Of a stretch of 64,000 nt of DNA, positions 46,242-55,245 are shown one piece after another. The notes under the pieces are model-generated. The model did no database searches and had not been told where the DNA came from. It was given only the letters and a program-made list of their open reading frames with translations. Source of the stretch: CAIUVD01 sp044338255 (lineage in GTDB: Bacteria; Planctomycetota; UBA11346). Made by a program: the position numbers and the translations under genes. Every line of letters begins with the position of its first letter. Within the stretch, counting starts at the first letter, position 1. The stretch covers positions 1 through 64,000 of the forward strand of contig JBIILZ010000002.1 in the NCBI GenBank assembly GCA_044338255.1, given 5' to 3'.

Positions 46242-47393
46242 TCAACAGCAACTGCCACCCGCAGGGCAACAGGTGCCTCCAACCTGATAATCTAGCGGTA
46301 GGACACCGTTCTTGGTCTCGCTGGGGTGACGCAGTCGATGGCTATCGCAGATATACTGCGTCTGCTCGGCCTCGGGAATCGGGGCGTAGGGTGGCAGCCC
46401 GATGACCTGCGCCGCATAGGGCGCGCTGGTCAGCAGACGATAGGTCTTGGCGCAGACAGCGGTGCGTTCACCACGACGGAGGACATGGCCATCGTCGTCA
46501 CGGACTTCGCTCCATGGCCCTGGATAGATCACCGCGTGATGGCCTTCGCGGCAGGGCCCCTGCTTGCCCTTGTAGGCCACCACCGTCACCGAACGGTATT
46601 CGATGCCGGCGACTACCTGCCAGGGCGCGGCATCGCGCTTTGCCAGCTGCACGCCATGGAATCCGGCATCGGCGAATGCCTGCAGGAAGCGATCTTCGCG
46701 GAAGGCACCGCTGATGCAGCCCGACCACAAGGTTGGGTCGGCCTGCTGCGCGAGCGGCACATCCTCGTCGCTGACGATGTCGGAGATGGCCACCCGGCCG
46801 CCGACCTTGACCACCCGGAAGAGTTCAGCGAACAGCGCGGCCCGCTGTTGGGGATCGACCAGGTTCAACACGCAATTGGACACCACCACATCGATGGAGG
46901 CATCACCGATCACCGGTGCGGTCCGCCGCAGACGTTCCTGTTCCGCCTCAAGGGCGAAGAGGTCTTCGCGACTGCGCACCGGATGCTGCGCCAGCCAGCC
47001 GTCGAGGGCTTCGAGATCGAGTGCCAGATCATGGATCGCACCGCAGCGAAACTCGGTGTTGGCGAAACCGATCTTAGCGGCGACCTGTGGTGCCGCGCCC
47101 CGGGCCAGAGCGAGCATGTCGCGATTGCGATCGACCCCGATGACCTTGCCCGCCGCCCCGACGACCTGCGCGGCGATGAAGCAGATCTTCCCGCCCCCGC
47201 TGCCGAGATCGAGCACGGTGTCACCCGCTTGCACGAAGGTCGACGGGTCCCCGCAGCCGTAGTCGCGGTCGAGGATCTCCTGGGGAATTGCCTTCAGCCA
47301 GCGCGGGTCGTAGGTCACCGGGCAGCACAGCGCGGCCTCGACGGACTTGGAGGCGGCACCATAGCGGTCTTGGACGGCAAGGGTCTGATTCAT
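46242..47393 (-). CDS. arsM: Arsenite S-adenosylmethionine methyltransferase (ArsM)
   Basis: 383 residues. The SAM site VLDLGSGGGKICF begins near residue 60. Cysteines typical of As(III) binding are present: the CC pair of ALCCPVTYDP near residue 23, VVSNCVLNL near 176 and WSGCISGAF near 226. The C-terminal tail is very Cys-rich (GGTCCPAGGSCC), a likely metalloid-binding extension. It should methylate arsenite to the dimethyl form that arsenosugar synthesis uses. The glycosyltransferase gene upstream overlaps it by four bases (ATGA), so the pair is one coupled operon, divergent from arsS. Confidence 0.88.
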   Translation of the reverse strand: MNQTLAVQDRYGAASKSVEAALCCPVTYDPRWLKAIPQEILDRDYGCGDPSTFVQAGDTVLDLGSGGGKICFIAAQVVGAAGKVIGVDRNRDMLALARGAAPQVAAKIGFANTEFRCGAIHDLALDLEALDGWLAQHPVRSREDLFALEAEQERLRRTAPVIGDASIDVVVSNCVLNLVDPQQRAALFAELFRVVKVGGRVAISDIVSDEDVPLAQQADPTLWSGCISGAFREDRFLQAFADAGFHGVQLAKRDAAPWQVVAGIEYRSVTVVAYKGKQGPCREGHHAVIYPGPWSEVRDDDGHVLRRGERTAVCAKTYRLLTSAPYAAQVIGLPPYAPIPEAEQTQYICDSHRLRHPSETKNGVLPLDYQVGGTCCPAGGSCC

Positions 47394-48136
47394 GGTGATT
47401 CCGTGATTCGATCTGTTTTCAACGGTGATTGCGCTGGCGACGGCAGAGGTACCAGGCGATAGCGCAGAATGGTGGTGATGATGGCCCAGCCGGCTTTGAA
47501 TACCGGCAGGATGCGGCCGCTGATTTTCGACTCGCCGGCGGTGCGAACTTTCGCGTCGACCGCCAGCTCGCCATAGCGCAGCCCGAGTCGCAACGCCTTG
47601 GTCTGCATCTCTGCCGTCCAGCCGAAGGTGCGATCCTGCATGGCGAGCCTGGCCAGGGCCGCACAGCTGATGCAGCGGAACGGGCCAAGATCGGTGACGC
47701 GCCGCCAGAACAGCAGCCGCAAGAGCAGCGTGGCGACGAGGTTGCCGGCCAGTTGCGGTGGCGTGAGGGCACCGGGCTCACGTTGGCCGAGTGCGCGGCT
47801 ACCGATGTGCAGGTCGAGCAGGCCGATCACGACCGGGCTGCAGAGCGCTTCCAGACGTGACAGATCATCGGCGCCATCCGCATCGCAGAAGACCACCGCC
47901 ACGGCGTCTGCCGGAACCGCCGCTAGGCCAGCTAGGCAAGCCGCGCCATAGCCACGTTGCAGCGCTGGTACCACCTGCGCGCCGGCGGCGCGCGCGACCT
48001 CGGCCGTGCGATCCGTGCTACCATTATCGGCGACGATCACGGTACCAATACCAGCAGCCAGCAGGCGCGTGACCACCGGCGTGAGTGAGCCCTCTTCATT
48101 CCAGGCAGGGATAACGGCGATGACGGAAGCGAGCAT
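47390..48136 (-). CDS. DPM1-like family 2 glycosyltransferase
   Basis: 248 residues of GT-A fold. VIPAWNEEGSLTPVV at residue 8, VADNGSTDRT near 37 and VFCDADGADD near 83 (the DXD site) are the GT2 signatures, followed by QRGYGAACLAGL. The C-terminal 45 residues hold a basic hydrophobic helix (VFKAGWAIITTILRYRL) as in dolichyl/polyprenyl-phosphate hexose synthases. It would make a polyprenyl-phosphate sugar, the donor that GT-C enzymes such as those at 49.2 and 59.4 kb require. It is translationally coupled to arsM. Confidence 0.82.
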   Translation of the reverse strand: MLASVIAVIPAWNEEGSLTPVVTRLLAAGIGTVIVADNGSTDRTAEVARAAGAQVVPALQRGYGAACLAGLAAVPADAVAVVFCDADGADDLSRLEALCSPVVIGLLDLHIGSRALGQREPGALTPPQLAGNLVATLLLRLLFWRRVTDLGPFRCISCAALARLAMQDRTFGWTAEMQTKALRLGLRYGELAVDAKVRTAGESKISGRILPVFKAGWAIITTILRYRLVPLPSPAQSPLKTDRITESP

Positions 48137-48140
48137 GCTT

Positions 48141-48152
48141 GCACTCTAGTGC
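48141..48152. promoter_or_regulatory. Candidate operator in the arsM/arsS divergent promoter region
   Basis: GCACTCTAGTGC is an inverted repeat (five-base arms, two-base spacer) in the 88-bp gap between the divergent units, with a third AAGTGC half-site 20 bases further on. ArsR-type regulators bind sites of this general size, but no arsR gene is in the window. Confidence 0.3.
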
Positions 48153-48224
48153 CCCGGCTCGACAAAAGTAAGTGCCCAACACCGATCATCGTGCTGCGTA
48201 GCGTAGCGATGGAGCTGATTCCCT

Positions 48225-49175
48225 ATGTATGCACCCGTAGCAACCGCACTTCCTTGGCTTGAGCCGGTTCTGCGCCAACCGTTGACTACATTGCAATTGA
48301 ACCTCGGTCGTTTCTGCAATCTGGCCTGCACCCATTGCCACGTCGAGGCCGGGCCCAAACGCACCGAGATGATGAGCGCAGAGGTACAGACGCGGGTGGC
48401 GGACTGGATCACCACGCATCGACCGCCGATTGTGGATCTGACGGGTGGAGCCCCGGAGCTGATTCCTGGATTCCGTGACCTCGTGCGGACGGCGCGTGCG
48501 GCCGGGGCGCAGGTCATCGATCGTTGCAATCTGGCGGTCTTGCAGGAATCCGGGCAAGAGGATCTGGCCGAATTCCTGGCCGCTAATCAGGTCCATGTAG
48601 TCGCGAGCATGCCGTGCTATCTGGCCGAAAATGTCGACCGGCAACGGGGCAAGGGTACCTACGACCGCTCCATCCAAGGTCTCCAGCGGCTCAATGCCGT
48701 CGGTTATGGCCGCGCCCCCGACCTGCCTTTGCACCTGGTCTACAATCCGGGTGGGGCAGCGCTGCCCCCGGCCCAGGAATCTTTGGAAGCTGATTACCGT
48801 ACGCGGTTGAAGGCCGATTGGGACATCGATTTCACTGGTTTATGGTGCCTGGCGAATGTCCCCATCAAACGCTTCCGCCGCTTTCTTGAGGCCGCCGGCA
48901 AGCTCGCGCTCTATGAGGACAAACTGCGGGCAGCATACAATCCCGCGACGCTCGCGGGCCTGATGTGCCGCACCACGCTCAGCGTCGACCACACCGGCAC
49001 GCTCTACGATTGCGATTTCAATCTGGCCTGCGATCTGCCGCTCTCGGATCAGCCGGCGCAGCATCTGTGGGACATCCTTCCCGCGGCGCTGACGTCGCAG
49101 CCGATCGCCATGCGTGCGCATTGCCTGGCCTGCACGGCCGGTTGCGGCTCCAGCTGCACCGGGGCCGTCGCGTGA
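48225..49175 (+). CDS. arsS: Arsenosugar-type radical SAM protein ArsS
   Basis: 316 residues. The radical-SAM cluster motif is Cys31, Cys35 and Cys38 in CNLACTHCH. LTGGAPEL near residue 70 is the SAM-contacting strand. The C-terminal Cys-rich tail (CRTTLSVD, YDCDFNLAC, CLACTAGCGSSCTG) is the hallmark of the rSAM/selenodomain family: all positions that are selenocysteine in some relatives are Cys here. ArsS builds the 5'-deoxyadenosyl-dimethylarsine precursor of arsenosugars. GGAG lies ten bases before the ATG. It opens the rightward arm of the island. Confidence 0.9.
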   Translation: MYAPVATALPWLEPVLRQPLTTLQLNLGRFCNLACTHCHVEAGPKRTEMMSAEVQTRVADWITTHRPPIVDLTGGAPELIPGFRDLVRTARAAGAQVIDRCNLAVLQESGQEDLAEFLAANQVHVVASMPCYLAENVDRQRGKGTYDRSIQGLQRLNAVGYGRAPDLPLHLVYNPGGAALPPAQESLEADYRTRLKADWDIDFTGLWCLANVPIKRFRRFLEAAGKLALYEDKLRAAYNPATLAGLMCRTTLSVDHTGTLYDCDFNLACDLPLSDQPAQHLWDILPAALTSQPIAMRAHCLACTAGCGSSCTGAVA

Positions 49176-49188
49176 TTCCAGGAAAACG

Positions 49189-50547
49189 GTGTCCCCGCGG
49201 CGGCGTCACAGCGTGATCGCTAACGGCCTACGGTCTTGGTGGCCCCTTATTCCGGCGGGTCTCGCGGCCCTCCTCGCGCTCGCGGTGCTGGCTGTCCAGG
49301 CGGGCTCATGGCGCGAGCAACCCGTGCTTTTCGCTAGTTGCGCCGTGGGTCTCGGCGCAGCGATGCTGGCGGGTTTGGCGGTGGTACGCCATCGTGACGT
49401 CGGACCGCTCGGGCTCGCATGGATCCTCGTCGTCGGGGTGGCGTTGCTCGGAATGGGTCTGCGCATCGCCCCGTCTGATGATGTCTTCCGCTACGTCGTC
49501 GAAGGACGTCAGCTGCTGGCGGGACAGAATCCGTTTTCGATTCCTCCTGCCGCTCCCCAGGCGCAGGCCCTCGTTGAGCCAGCGATCAGCGCCGGGGTCA
49601 ACCATCCGGAAATGACCGCCATCTATCCCCCTCTGGCCCTGGGTCTGCATGCCGCGGTGGAGGGGTTCTCACCTGGCGTGCGCGGTTTCCAGGTGCTTGC
49701 CGGCGTCCTTGCGCTGGCCTGCCTGGGAGTGGCGACATGGCTGCTGCGTCGCCTGGGACGTGATCCAGCACTCATCCTGGCCGCGGCGTGGAATCCCGTC
49801 CTGCCGCTCTTTGTCGCGGGTGAAGGCCACCATGACATCGCGATGGCTTTGCTGATGTTGCTGGCGTTGACTACCGCCTGCGTGGCGCGGCCGTGGCCGG
49901 CCGTGCTGGCCACCGGGGCTGCCTGCCTGGTGAAGCCATTCGCGTTGGCGCTGGTGCCCGCGTTGATGCCGAGCGTGGGCTGGCGGCGATGGCTGATCCT
50001 ACCTTTAATTGCCGTGCTCGCCTATCTGCCGTTCGCCGGTGCCGGTATGGGTATGGTGGGTAGCCTGATGGTGTACGGGGGAGAGCGTCACTTCCACGGC
50101 GTCCTCGATCCCTACCTGCGCGATGGCTTGCGGATGGTGGTGTCACCAGCCGCACTGGAGCGGTCGATCCGCGTCCTCCTGGTCGTCCTGCTGCTGAGTG
50201 GTGGATGGCTAGTGCAGCGACGCATGGCCGGTCGGCCATTGCCGGAACGCGCGGTTGCGTTCACCGTCGTGATGTTCCTCTGTCTGCCGACGATGCATCC
50301 GTGGTACCTGGTTGCGCTGGTGGTGTTGCTGCCGTTTTCCCGTTCATGGGCGTTGCCATTGTGGACCGCCGGAGCCGGCATCTATTGGCTGCATGGGATG
50401 CGCATACTCGACACCGGTGCGTGGATCGAGACGCGGTGGGTCACGGCCCTCGCGCATCTGCCGGCGCTGGCGCTGCTCGCCTGGGAATGTCGAACGAAGG
50501 GCAGCCGCATCACCCGCCATCCGCTCACGCAGGTAGCGCATGACTGA
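49189..50547 (+). CDS. GT-C (DUF2029/GT87-like) polyprenyl-phosphate-sugar transferase
   Basis: 452 residues with about ten membrane helices. After helix 3 the acidic segment DDVFRYVVEGRQLLAGQNPF matches the first periplasmic loop of GT-C mannosyltransferases, whose Asp pair binds the substrate. The family uses lipid-phosphate sugars. The start is a GTG at 49189, 13 bases after the arsS stop with AGGA before it; a GTG at 49213 is possible. Its stop overlaps the next gene by eight bases. By position it should glycosylate the arsenic-containing intermediate or an associated lipid. Confidence 0.75.
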   Translation: MSPRRRHSVIANGLRSWWPLIPAGLAALLALAVLAVQAGSWREQPVLFASCAVGLGAAMLAGLAVVRHRDVGPLGLAWILVVGVALLGMGLRIAPSDDVFRYVVEGRQLLAGQNPFSIPPAAPQAQALVEPAISAGVNHPEMTAIYPPLALGLHAAVEGFSPGVRGFQVLAGVLALACLGVATWLLRRLGRDPALILAAAWNPVLPLFVAGEGHHDIAMALLMLLALTTACVARPWPAVLATGAACLVKPFALALVPALMPSVGWRRWLILPLIAVLAYLPFAGAGMGMVGSLMVYGGERHFHGVLDPYLRDGLRMVVSPAALERSIRVLLVVLLLSGGWLVQRRMAGRPLPERAVAFTVVMFLCLPTMHPWYLVALVVLLPFSRSWALPLWTAGAGIYWLHGMRILDTGAWIETRWVTALAHLPALALLAWECRTKGSRITRHPLTQVAHD

Positions 50548-51175
50548 TCCGACCCTGGTCATCATCGCCAAGCCGCCGGTACTCGGTCTGGTGAAGTCAC
50601 GTCTTGCCGCCGGCATCGGCGCGGAGGACGCACTCGCGGTCTATCGGCACTTGCTCGCCATCGTGGCGCGCACGGCCGCTGCCTGGACGGGTCCGGTGCT
50701 GCTGTCCGCCCAGCACCTCGACGGATGGCATGGCACCGGACTTGAACATCTGCCACGCCAGCTGCAGCCGCCTGTCGACCTCGGGGGTCGTATCGGCGCG
50801 GCCTTGCGTTGGGGTCTGACCCTGGCGCCGACAGCCGTGGCCATCGGCACCGATTGTCCAGGTCTGACGCCTGCGCACGTGCGCGACGTCGCTGCGGGCC
50901 TGGACGATGCCCCGCTGGCGTTCGGTCCGGCAATGGATGGCGGTTATTGGGCGATTGGAGCCTCAGCGGGCGCCCCGCTCGATCTGGTGTGTGCCGCCGA
51001 TCTGCCGTGGTCGACGCCCCGTCTGCTGGCGGTCACGCGTCAGCGCTTGCAAGGGGTTGGCCTGACGTGGCACGAAGGCCCGACGCTCGCGGATTGCGAC
51101 GATCGAGCCGATCTGGAGGCCGCCATCGCCGAGGGTCTCCTGAAATGGCCAAGCACCGGGCTGTCAGCTCCGTAG
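50540..51175 (+). CDS. DUF2064 transferase, rSAM/selenodomain-associated transferase 1
   Basis: 211 residues. IIAKPPVLGLVKSRLA at residue 8 is the nucleotide-binding start of this GT-A-like family; GTDCPGLTPAHV near residue 109 and PAMDGGYWAIGA near 133 are its other hallmarks. The family (TIGR04282) is defined by association with ArsS-type radical SAM genes, which matches this setting. It probably transfers a sugar or nucleotidyl group in arsenosugar assembly. The ATG lies within the end of the GT-C gene. Confidence 0.87.
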   Translation: MTDPTLVIIAKPPVLGLVKSRLAAGIGAEDALAVYRHLLAIVARTAAAWTGPVLLSAQHLDGWHGTGLEHLPRQLQPPVDLGGRIGAALRWGLTLAPTAVAIGTDCPGLTPAHVRDVAAGLDDAPLAFGPAMDGGYWAIGASAGAPLDLVCAADLPWSTPRLLAVTRQRLQGVGLTWHEGPTLADCDDRADLEAAIAEGLLKWPSTGLSAP

Positions 51176-51185
51176 AGCGTTGACC

Positions 51186-52088
51186 ATGCTACGCATCACC
51201 AAATTCCTACGCCGTGCCACGCTCGCTTCCTGGATGGTGCTCGGCATATCCGCGTTGCCGGCGGTCGAGGCCATTCCGACCCCCGCCTCCGCGGCTGCCA
51301 TTGCCGCCCCCGCCCTCGATGCCGCCCCCGCCCTCGATGCCGCCCCCGCCCTCGATGCCGCCCCCGCCCTCGATGCCGCCCCCGCCCTCGATGCCGACCA
51401 CGCCATCTGGGGCGCGGTGCTGGCCCAGATCGTGCGCCCCGATGGCGTCGACTACGCCGCGGTCCAGCGGTTGCAGCCCGAACTCGATCGCTACCGCTTC
51501 CAGCTCGCCCATGCGGTCGAGCCCACCGCAACCGCCGAACGGCTGGCCTTCTTCATCAATGCCTACAACGCGCTGACGGTGCAGCTGGTCGCCAGCAAGC
51601 TCCCGGCCGATCAGAAGACCTGGCCCGATTGGAGCATCACGCTCATCGGGCCGCCGGCCGGTAATGCCTGGAAGGGCTACAGCTTCGTGGTCGCTGGCGT
51701 CCCGCGCACTCTCGATGCGATCGAGAACGCCGTCCTGCGCCCGCTGGGCGAGCCGCGGATCCACTTCGCGATCAATTGCGCCTCGCGCTCGTGTCCGACC
51801 CTGTCCGCGCAGGCGTACCGCGCCGCGACCCTCACCGCCCAGCTCGCCAACGCCACCGCCGCCTTCGCCCACGACCCCACCCAGCTCCGCCTGGCCGATG
51901 GCCATCTGCGCGTCAATCCCATCCTCGACTGGTTCGCGGCGGATTTCGCCGCCGCCGGCGGGGTGCGGAAATTCCTGCTCTCCGAGGTCACCGAACCCGG
52001 CCCGCTGGCAACCCAGCTTGCGGGTGCCGACCCCTTGCAATTCTTCATCTACGACTGGCGCCTCAATCTCGCCCACGCACTTCCCTGA
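51186..52088 (+). CDS. Secreted DUF547 protein with a repeat linker
   Basis: 300 residues. The signal peptide is about residues 1-29 (RATLASWMVLGISALPAVEA). An Ala/Pro/Leu/Asp linker of five hexapeptides (AAPALD) coded by 18-bp repeats follows. The DUF547 domain begins at about residue 78: AFFINAYNALTVQLV, PRTLDAIENAVLRP and HFAINCASRSCPTL, the last with its conserved Cys pair. DUF547 genes often accompany ArsS clusters; the function is unknown. It starts 10 bases after the DUF2064 gene. Confidence 0.85.
   Translation: MLRITKFLRRATLASWMVLGISALPAVEAIPTPASAAAIAAPALDAAPALDAAPALDAAPALDAAPALDADHAIWGAVLAQIVRPDGVDYAAVQRLQPELDRYRFQLAHAVEPTATAERLAFFINAYNALTVQLVASKLPADQKTWPDWSITLIGPPAGNAWKGYSFVVAGVPRTLDAIENAVLRPLGEPRIHFAINCASRSCPTLSAQAYRAATLTAQLANATAAFAHDPTQLRLADGHLRVNPILDWFAADFAAAGGVRKFLLSEVTEPGPLATQLAGADPLQFFIYDWRLNLAHALP
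51304..51393 (+). repeat. 18-bp tandem repeat in the DUF547 gene
   Basis: Five virtually identical copies of GCCGCCCCCGCCCTCGAT, in frame, coding AAPALD repeats between signal peptide and domain. Confidence 0.95.
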
Positions 52089-52138
52089 ACAATTCCTTGA
52101 ACAATTCCTTGAGCAATTCCTTGAACAATTCCTTGAGC
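52084..52138 (+). repeat. 12-bp tandem repeat at the DUF547 stop and before the fusion gene
   Basis: Four and a half units of TTGAACAATTCC, the first containing the DUF547 stop codon. The unit also resembles a direct-repeat operator. The array fills the whole 56-bp gap before the next ATG. Confidence 0.9.
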
Positions 52139-52144
52139 AGCCCC

Positions 52145-54364
52145 ATGAGCACCAGTGTCCTGCCCGCTAATCCGCTGCTGCGTTTCGCCAACTGGCTGCA
52201 TCTGCAGTGGCCGGCGGGCATCCCCGAACGGTTGCCGGTGGTGGCGGCGGATGCGGGCACCACCGTGCCAGGCTTGCTGATCGTCGGGGATCTCACCGGC
52301 GTCCCATTGCTGAAGTTCGCACTCGATACCGGCGCCAAGGCGGCGCAACGCTGCATCCGCGAGCTCGGAACGCCAGGTGCCGACCACGCAATTTTCGATG
52401 TCGTGATCATCGGCGGGGGCGTGGCGGGAATGGCGGCGGCGCTCGAACTGGCCGGCAGCAGCCTGCGGTTCTGCATCCTCGAATCCAATCAGCGACTGGC
52501 CACCATCGCCAATTTTCCGTTCGGAAAACCCATCTTCACCTACCCCAGCGCGATGGTGCCCACCGGTCGGCTCCAGGTAGGTGCGGGGGTCAAAGAGGAG
52601 CTGCTGGCGGAACTCGAAAGCCAGTTTTCCGGCCGCGATCTGCCGTTGCAGCAGGTCAACGCCACCCATGTCGAGAAGCGCGGCGACCATCTCGCGGTGA
52701 TGCTGGCCGAGGGCCAGCCGCTGCTGGCCCGCCGGGTCATCGTCGCCATCGGCCGCAGTGGGAATTTCCGCAAGCTCGGCGTGCCGGGCGAAGACCTGCC
52801 GCAGGTGGTGAACCGGCTGCACGATCCCAAGCATTACACCGGCCAGGCCGTGACCGTGGTCGGGGGTGGCGACAGCGCCTGCGAGGCCGCCATCGCCTGT
52901 GCCGCCGCCGGGGCGCGGGTGACGTTGGTGCATCGCGGGGCGGATTTGGCCAAGGCCAAGGCGGAAAACGCCAAGCAGGTCATGGCGCTCGCGACGCAGG
53001 GCACGCTCCAGGTGCGTTTCGGAGCCAAGTTGACCGGGATCACCGCCACCGCCACCATGCTGGCCAACGGCGAATCCTTCGCCTCTGACGGAGTCCTGGC
53101 GCTGATCGGGCGCGAGGCCCCGTTGGACTTCTTCCGCCGTTCCGGGGTGCCCATACGCGGCGAACGTTCGTATCCGGTGCTCCTCGGTCTGGCGATCTTC
53201 TTCGTCGCCATCACCCTGCTCTACACTATGAAGGCCTTCGGGTTGTTCGCCCAGGCCACCTGGAATCCGGCGCAGCTCGCGCACCAGCATCTGTTGTCGT
53301 TGCAGGCAGCAGGGGCCGCCAAGGGTTTCTGGTACACCATCACGGCCTCGGCCAGCAATGGCATCGGCTTCTTCATCTCCGTCCTCTACTGCACCGCGGT
53401 GGTCTCCTTCGGCATCGACCGGATGCGGCGGCGGCGCACGCCGTATGTGCGCCTACAGACGCTGTGCCTGATGGCGGTGCAGTGCATCCCGCTCTTCCTC
53501 CTGCCGGAGGTGGTGCTGCCGTGGCTGGGGCATCTCGGGGCGTGGGACGGCGGCTGGCTCAAGAGCGTCGCTGACAGTCTGTTCCCGGCGGTGGATTACG
53601 ACGCCAATGGCCGCGAATACTGGCGTGCGTATGGCTTCCTGCTCGCGTGGCCGCTGTTCGTGTGGAATGTCTTCACCAGCCAGCCGCTGACCGGCTGGCT
53701 GATCATCAGTCTGGTGCAGACCTTCGCCATCATCCCGCTGATCGTGTGGCGATGGGGCAAGGGCGCCTATTGCGGCTGGTTGTGTTCGTGCGGGGCGCTG
53801 GCCGAGACCATGGGTGATCGCCATCGCACCAAGATGCCGCACGGGCCGCTCAGCAACCGCTTCAACTTCATCGGCCAGATCGTGCTCGCGGTGGCCTTGA
53901 TGATGCTGGCGCTGCGGGTGCTGGCGTGGGTCACCGGCTGGGGCTGGGCCACCAACGCCGGCCAGCAGGCACTCGTCCACGGCTGGAAGCCGGTGGTCGA
54001 TTTCTTCCTCGCCGGGGCCCTGGGCACCGGGCTGTATTTCGCCTGGTCGGGCCGGGTGTGGTGCCGTTTCGCCTGCCCGTTGGCAGCCCTGATGCATATC
54101 TATGCCCGATTCAGCCGCTTTCGCATTCTGGTCGACAGCAAGAAATGCATCTCCTGCAATGCTTGCACCACAACCTGCCATCAGGGCATCGACATCATGC
54201 AGTTCGCCAATCGCGGATTGCATATGGAGGATCCGCAGTGCGTCCGCTGCTCGGCCTGCGTGCAAGCCTGTCCGACCGATGTGCTGTCGTTCGGGCGGGT
54301 CGATGGCAAGGGCGAGATCAGCGGTCGCGATGCGATCTCGGCGCGGGTAGCGGAATCAACCTGA
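52145..54364 (+). CDS. Thioredoxin-reductase-like NAD(P)H oxidoreductase fused to a membrane polyferredoxin
   Basis: 739 residues. Residues about 82-335 form a two-dinucleotide flavoprotein (FAD site VVIIGGGVAGMAAALELA, NAD(P) site VTVVGGGDSACEAA) without the CxxC of true thioredoxin reductases, as in ferredoxin-NADP reductases. At least five membrane helices follow (about 342-640), with NapH/CcoG-type cysteine motifs on the loops: YCGWLCSCGAL and WCRFACPLAAL. The C-terminus has two 4Fe-4S motifs, CISCNACTTTCHQG and CVRCSACVQACPTD. It could pass electrons between NAD(P)H and a ferredoxin or the membrane; the neighbouring radical SAM enzyme needs low-potential electrons. Confidence 0.8.
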   Translation: MSTSVLPANPLLRFANWLHLQWPAGIPERLPVVAADAGTTVPGLLIVGDLTGVPLLKFALDTGAKAAQRCIRELGTPGADHAIFDVVIIGGGVAGMAAALELAGSSLRFCILESNQRLATIANFPFGKPIFTYPSAMVPTGRLQVGAGVKEELLAELESQFSGRDLPLQQVNATHVEKRGDHLAVMLAEGQPLLARRVIVAIGRSGNFRKLGVPGEDLPQVVNRLHDPKHYTGQAVTVVGGGDSACEAAIACAAAGARVTLVHRGADLAKAKAENAKQVMALATQGTLQVRFGAKLTGITATATMLANGESFASDGVLALIGREAPLDFFRRSGVPIRGERSYPVLLGLAIFFVAITLLYTMKAFGLFAQATWNPAQLAHQHLLSLQAAGAAKGFWYTITASASNGIGFFISVLYCTAVVSFGIDRMRRRRTPYVRLQTLCLMAVQCIPLFLLPEVVLPWLGHLGAWDGGWLKSVADSLFPAVDYDANGREYWRAYGFLLAWPLFVWNVFTSQPLTGWLIISLVQTFAIIPLIVWRWGKGAYCGWLCSCGALAETMGDRHRTKMPHGPLSNRFNFIGQIVLAVALMMLALRVLAWVTGWGWATNAGQQALVHGWKPVVDFFLAGALGTGLYFAWSGRVWCRFACPLAALMHIYARFSRFRILVDSKKCISCNACTTTCHQGIDIMQFANRGLHMEDPQCVRCSACVQACPTDVLSFGRVDGKGEISGRDAISARVAEST

Positions 54365-54390
54365 ACCTGGCGAATTCGCCGCCGGGTTCA
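54362..54390. terminator. Imperfect hairpin spanning both stop codons
   Basis: TGAACC-T-GGCG, AATT, CGCC-GCC-GGTTCA. The first TGA stops the fusion gene and the last bases (TCA) give the TGA stop of pstB on the other strand. It probably ends both convergent transcripts. Confidence 0.6.
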
Positions 54391-55245
54391 GACCCGGCAG
54401 CTGACCGTCGCCCCGAGATAGCGCGCCAACAGGGGTTCGCTCGCGTGCTCAGGGCACAGTACCTCCGCCGGGGCGCCGCAGGCCCGCAGGGCTCCACCGG
54501 TTGCTGCTGGTCCTGATCCCGGCCACAGCAAAGCCACCTGATCCGCCAGGCGTCGGGCCTGGGCCAGATCGTGGGTCACCAGGACGATGGTGTAGAAGCC
54601 GCGCATGCCGGCGATGAGCTCCTCGATGATCCCGGCCGACAGCGGATCGAGGGCGCTGCAGGGCTCATCCATGAGCAGAACTTCGGGCTCCAGCACCAAG
54701 GTCCGCGCCAGGCACAGCCGCTGCTGCTGGCCGCCCGAAAGCGTGGTTGCGGATTGCGCCAGCCGGTCGCTGACTTCCTGCCACAGACCCACCGAGCGCA
54801 GCGCGCGCTCACTGCGATCGGCGCGCTCCTGCCGGTTGCGGCAGCCGTGCTCACGCAAGGGGATGTCGAGATTGGCGGCGATCGACAGGGGAAACGGCGT
54901 CGGGCGCTGGAAGATCATCCCGATGCGCCGCCGCAGGGCGATGAGATCGGTCTGCGGTGCGCGGAGGTCGCGCCCTTGCCACCAAATCCGACCCTCGACC
55001 CGCGCCGCGGGCTCCACCGCATCCAGGCGATTGAGGCACGACAGCAGGCTGGATTTGCCGCATCCGGAAGGACCCACCAGGGCGGTAATGCGGCAGGCCC
55101 GCACGCGCAGATCGATGTGGCGGAAAGCCCAGGTGCGGCCGTATGCCAACCCGAGTCCTTCCACCTGCAGATCGCCACAGGGGCCATCAGGTGAGGCGCA
55201 GGTCGCCCCTAACAGCAGCGGGTCCGCACACGAGGTAGTGATCAT
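54388..55245 (-). CDS. pstB: Phosphate ABC transporter ATP-binding protein
   Basis: 285 residues. Walker A is GPSGCGKSSLL near residue 55, the ABC signature LSGGQQQRLCLART near 166 and Walker B VLLMDEPCSALDP near 186; THDLAQARRLAD carries the switch His. It is PstB-like in its length and its position after pstSCA. The start at 55245 overlaps the pstA stop by four bases. The Ala/Gly/Pro-rich C-terminus before GAPAEVL differs somewhat from enteric PstB. A mutated fragment of this gene lies at 60.8-61.0 kb. Confidence 0.92.
   Translation of the reverse strand: MITTSCADPLLLGATCASPDGPCGDLQVEGLGLAYGRTWAFRHIDLRVRACRITALVGPSGCGKSSLLSCLNRLDAVEPAARVEGRIWWQGRDLRAPQTDLIALRRRIGMIFQRPTPFPLSIAANLDIPLREHGCRNRQERADRSERALRSVGLWQEVSDRLAQSATTLSGGQQQRLCLARTLVLEPEVLLMDEPCSALDPLSAGIIEELIAGMRGFYTIVLVTHDLAQARRLADQVALLWPGSGPAATGGALRACGAPAEVLCPEHASEPLLARYLGATVSCRV

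Noticed and set aside
47390..48136. GT2 gene considered as rSAM/selenodomain-associated transferase 2
   Set aside because: That family typically has a GRGRQMN-type motif. This protein has QRGYGAACLAGL and a basic C-terminal helix as in polyprenyl-phosphate hexose synthases.
49110..49178. Possible selenocysteine codon at the arsS 3' end
   Set aside because: The family contains selenoproteins, but the conserved C-terminal cysteines are all TGC/TGT here and the single TGA lies after the complete tail, so it is a normal stop.
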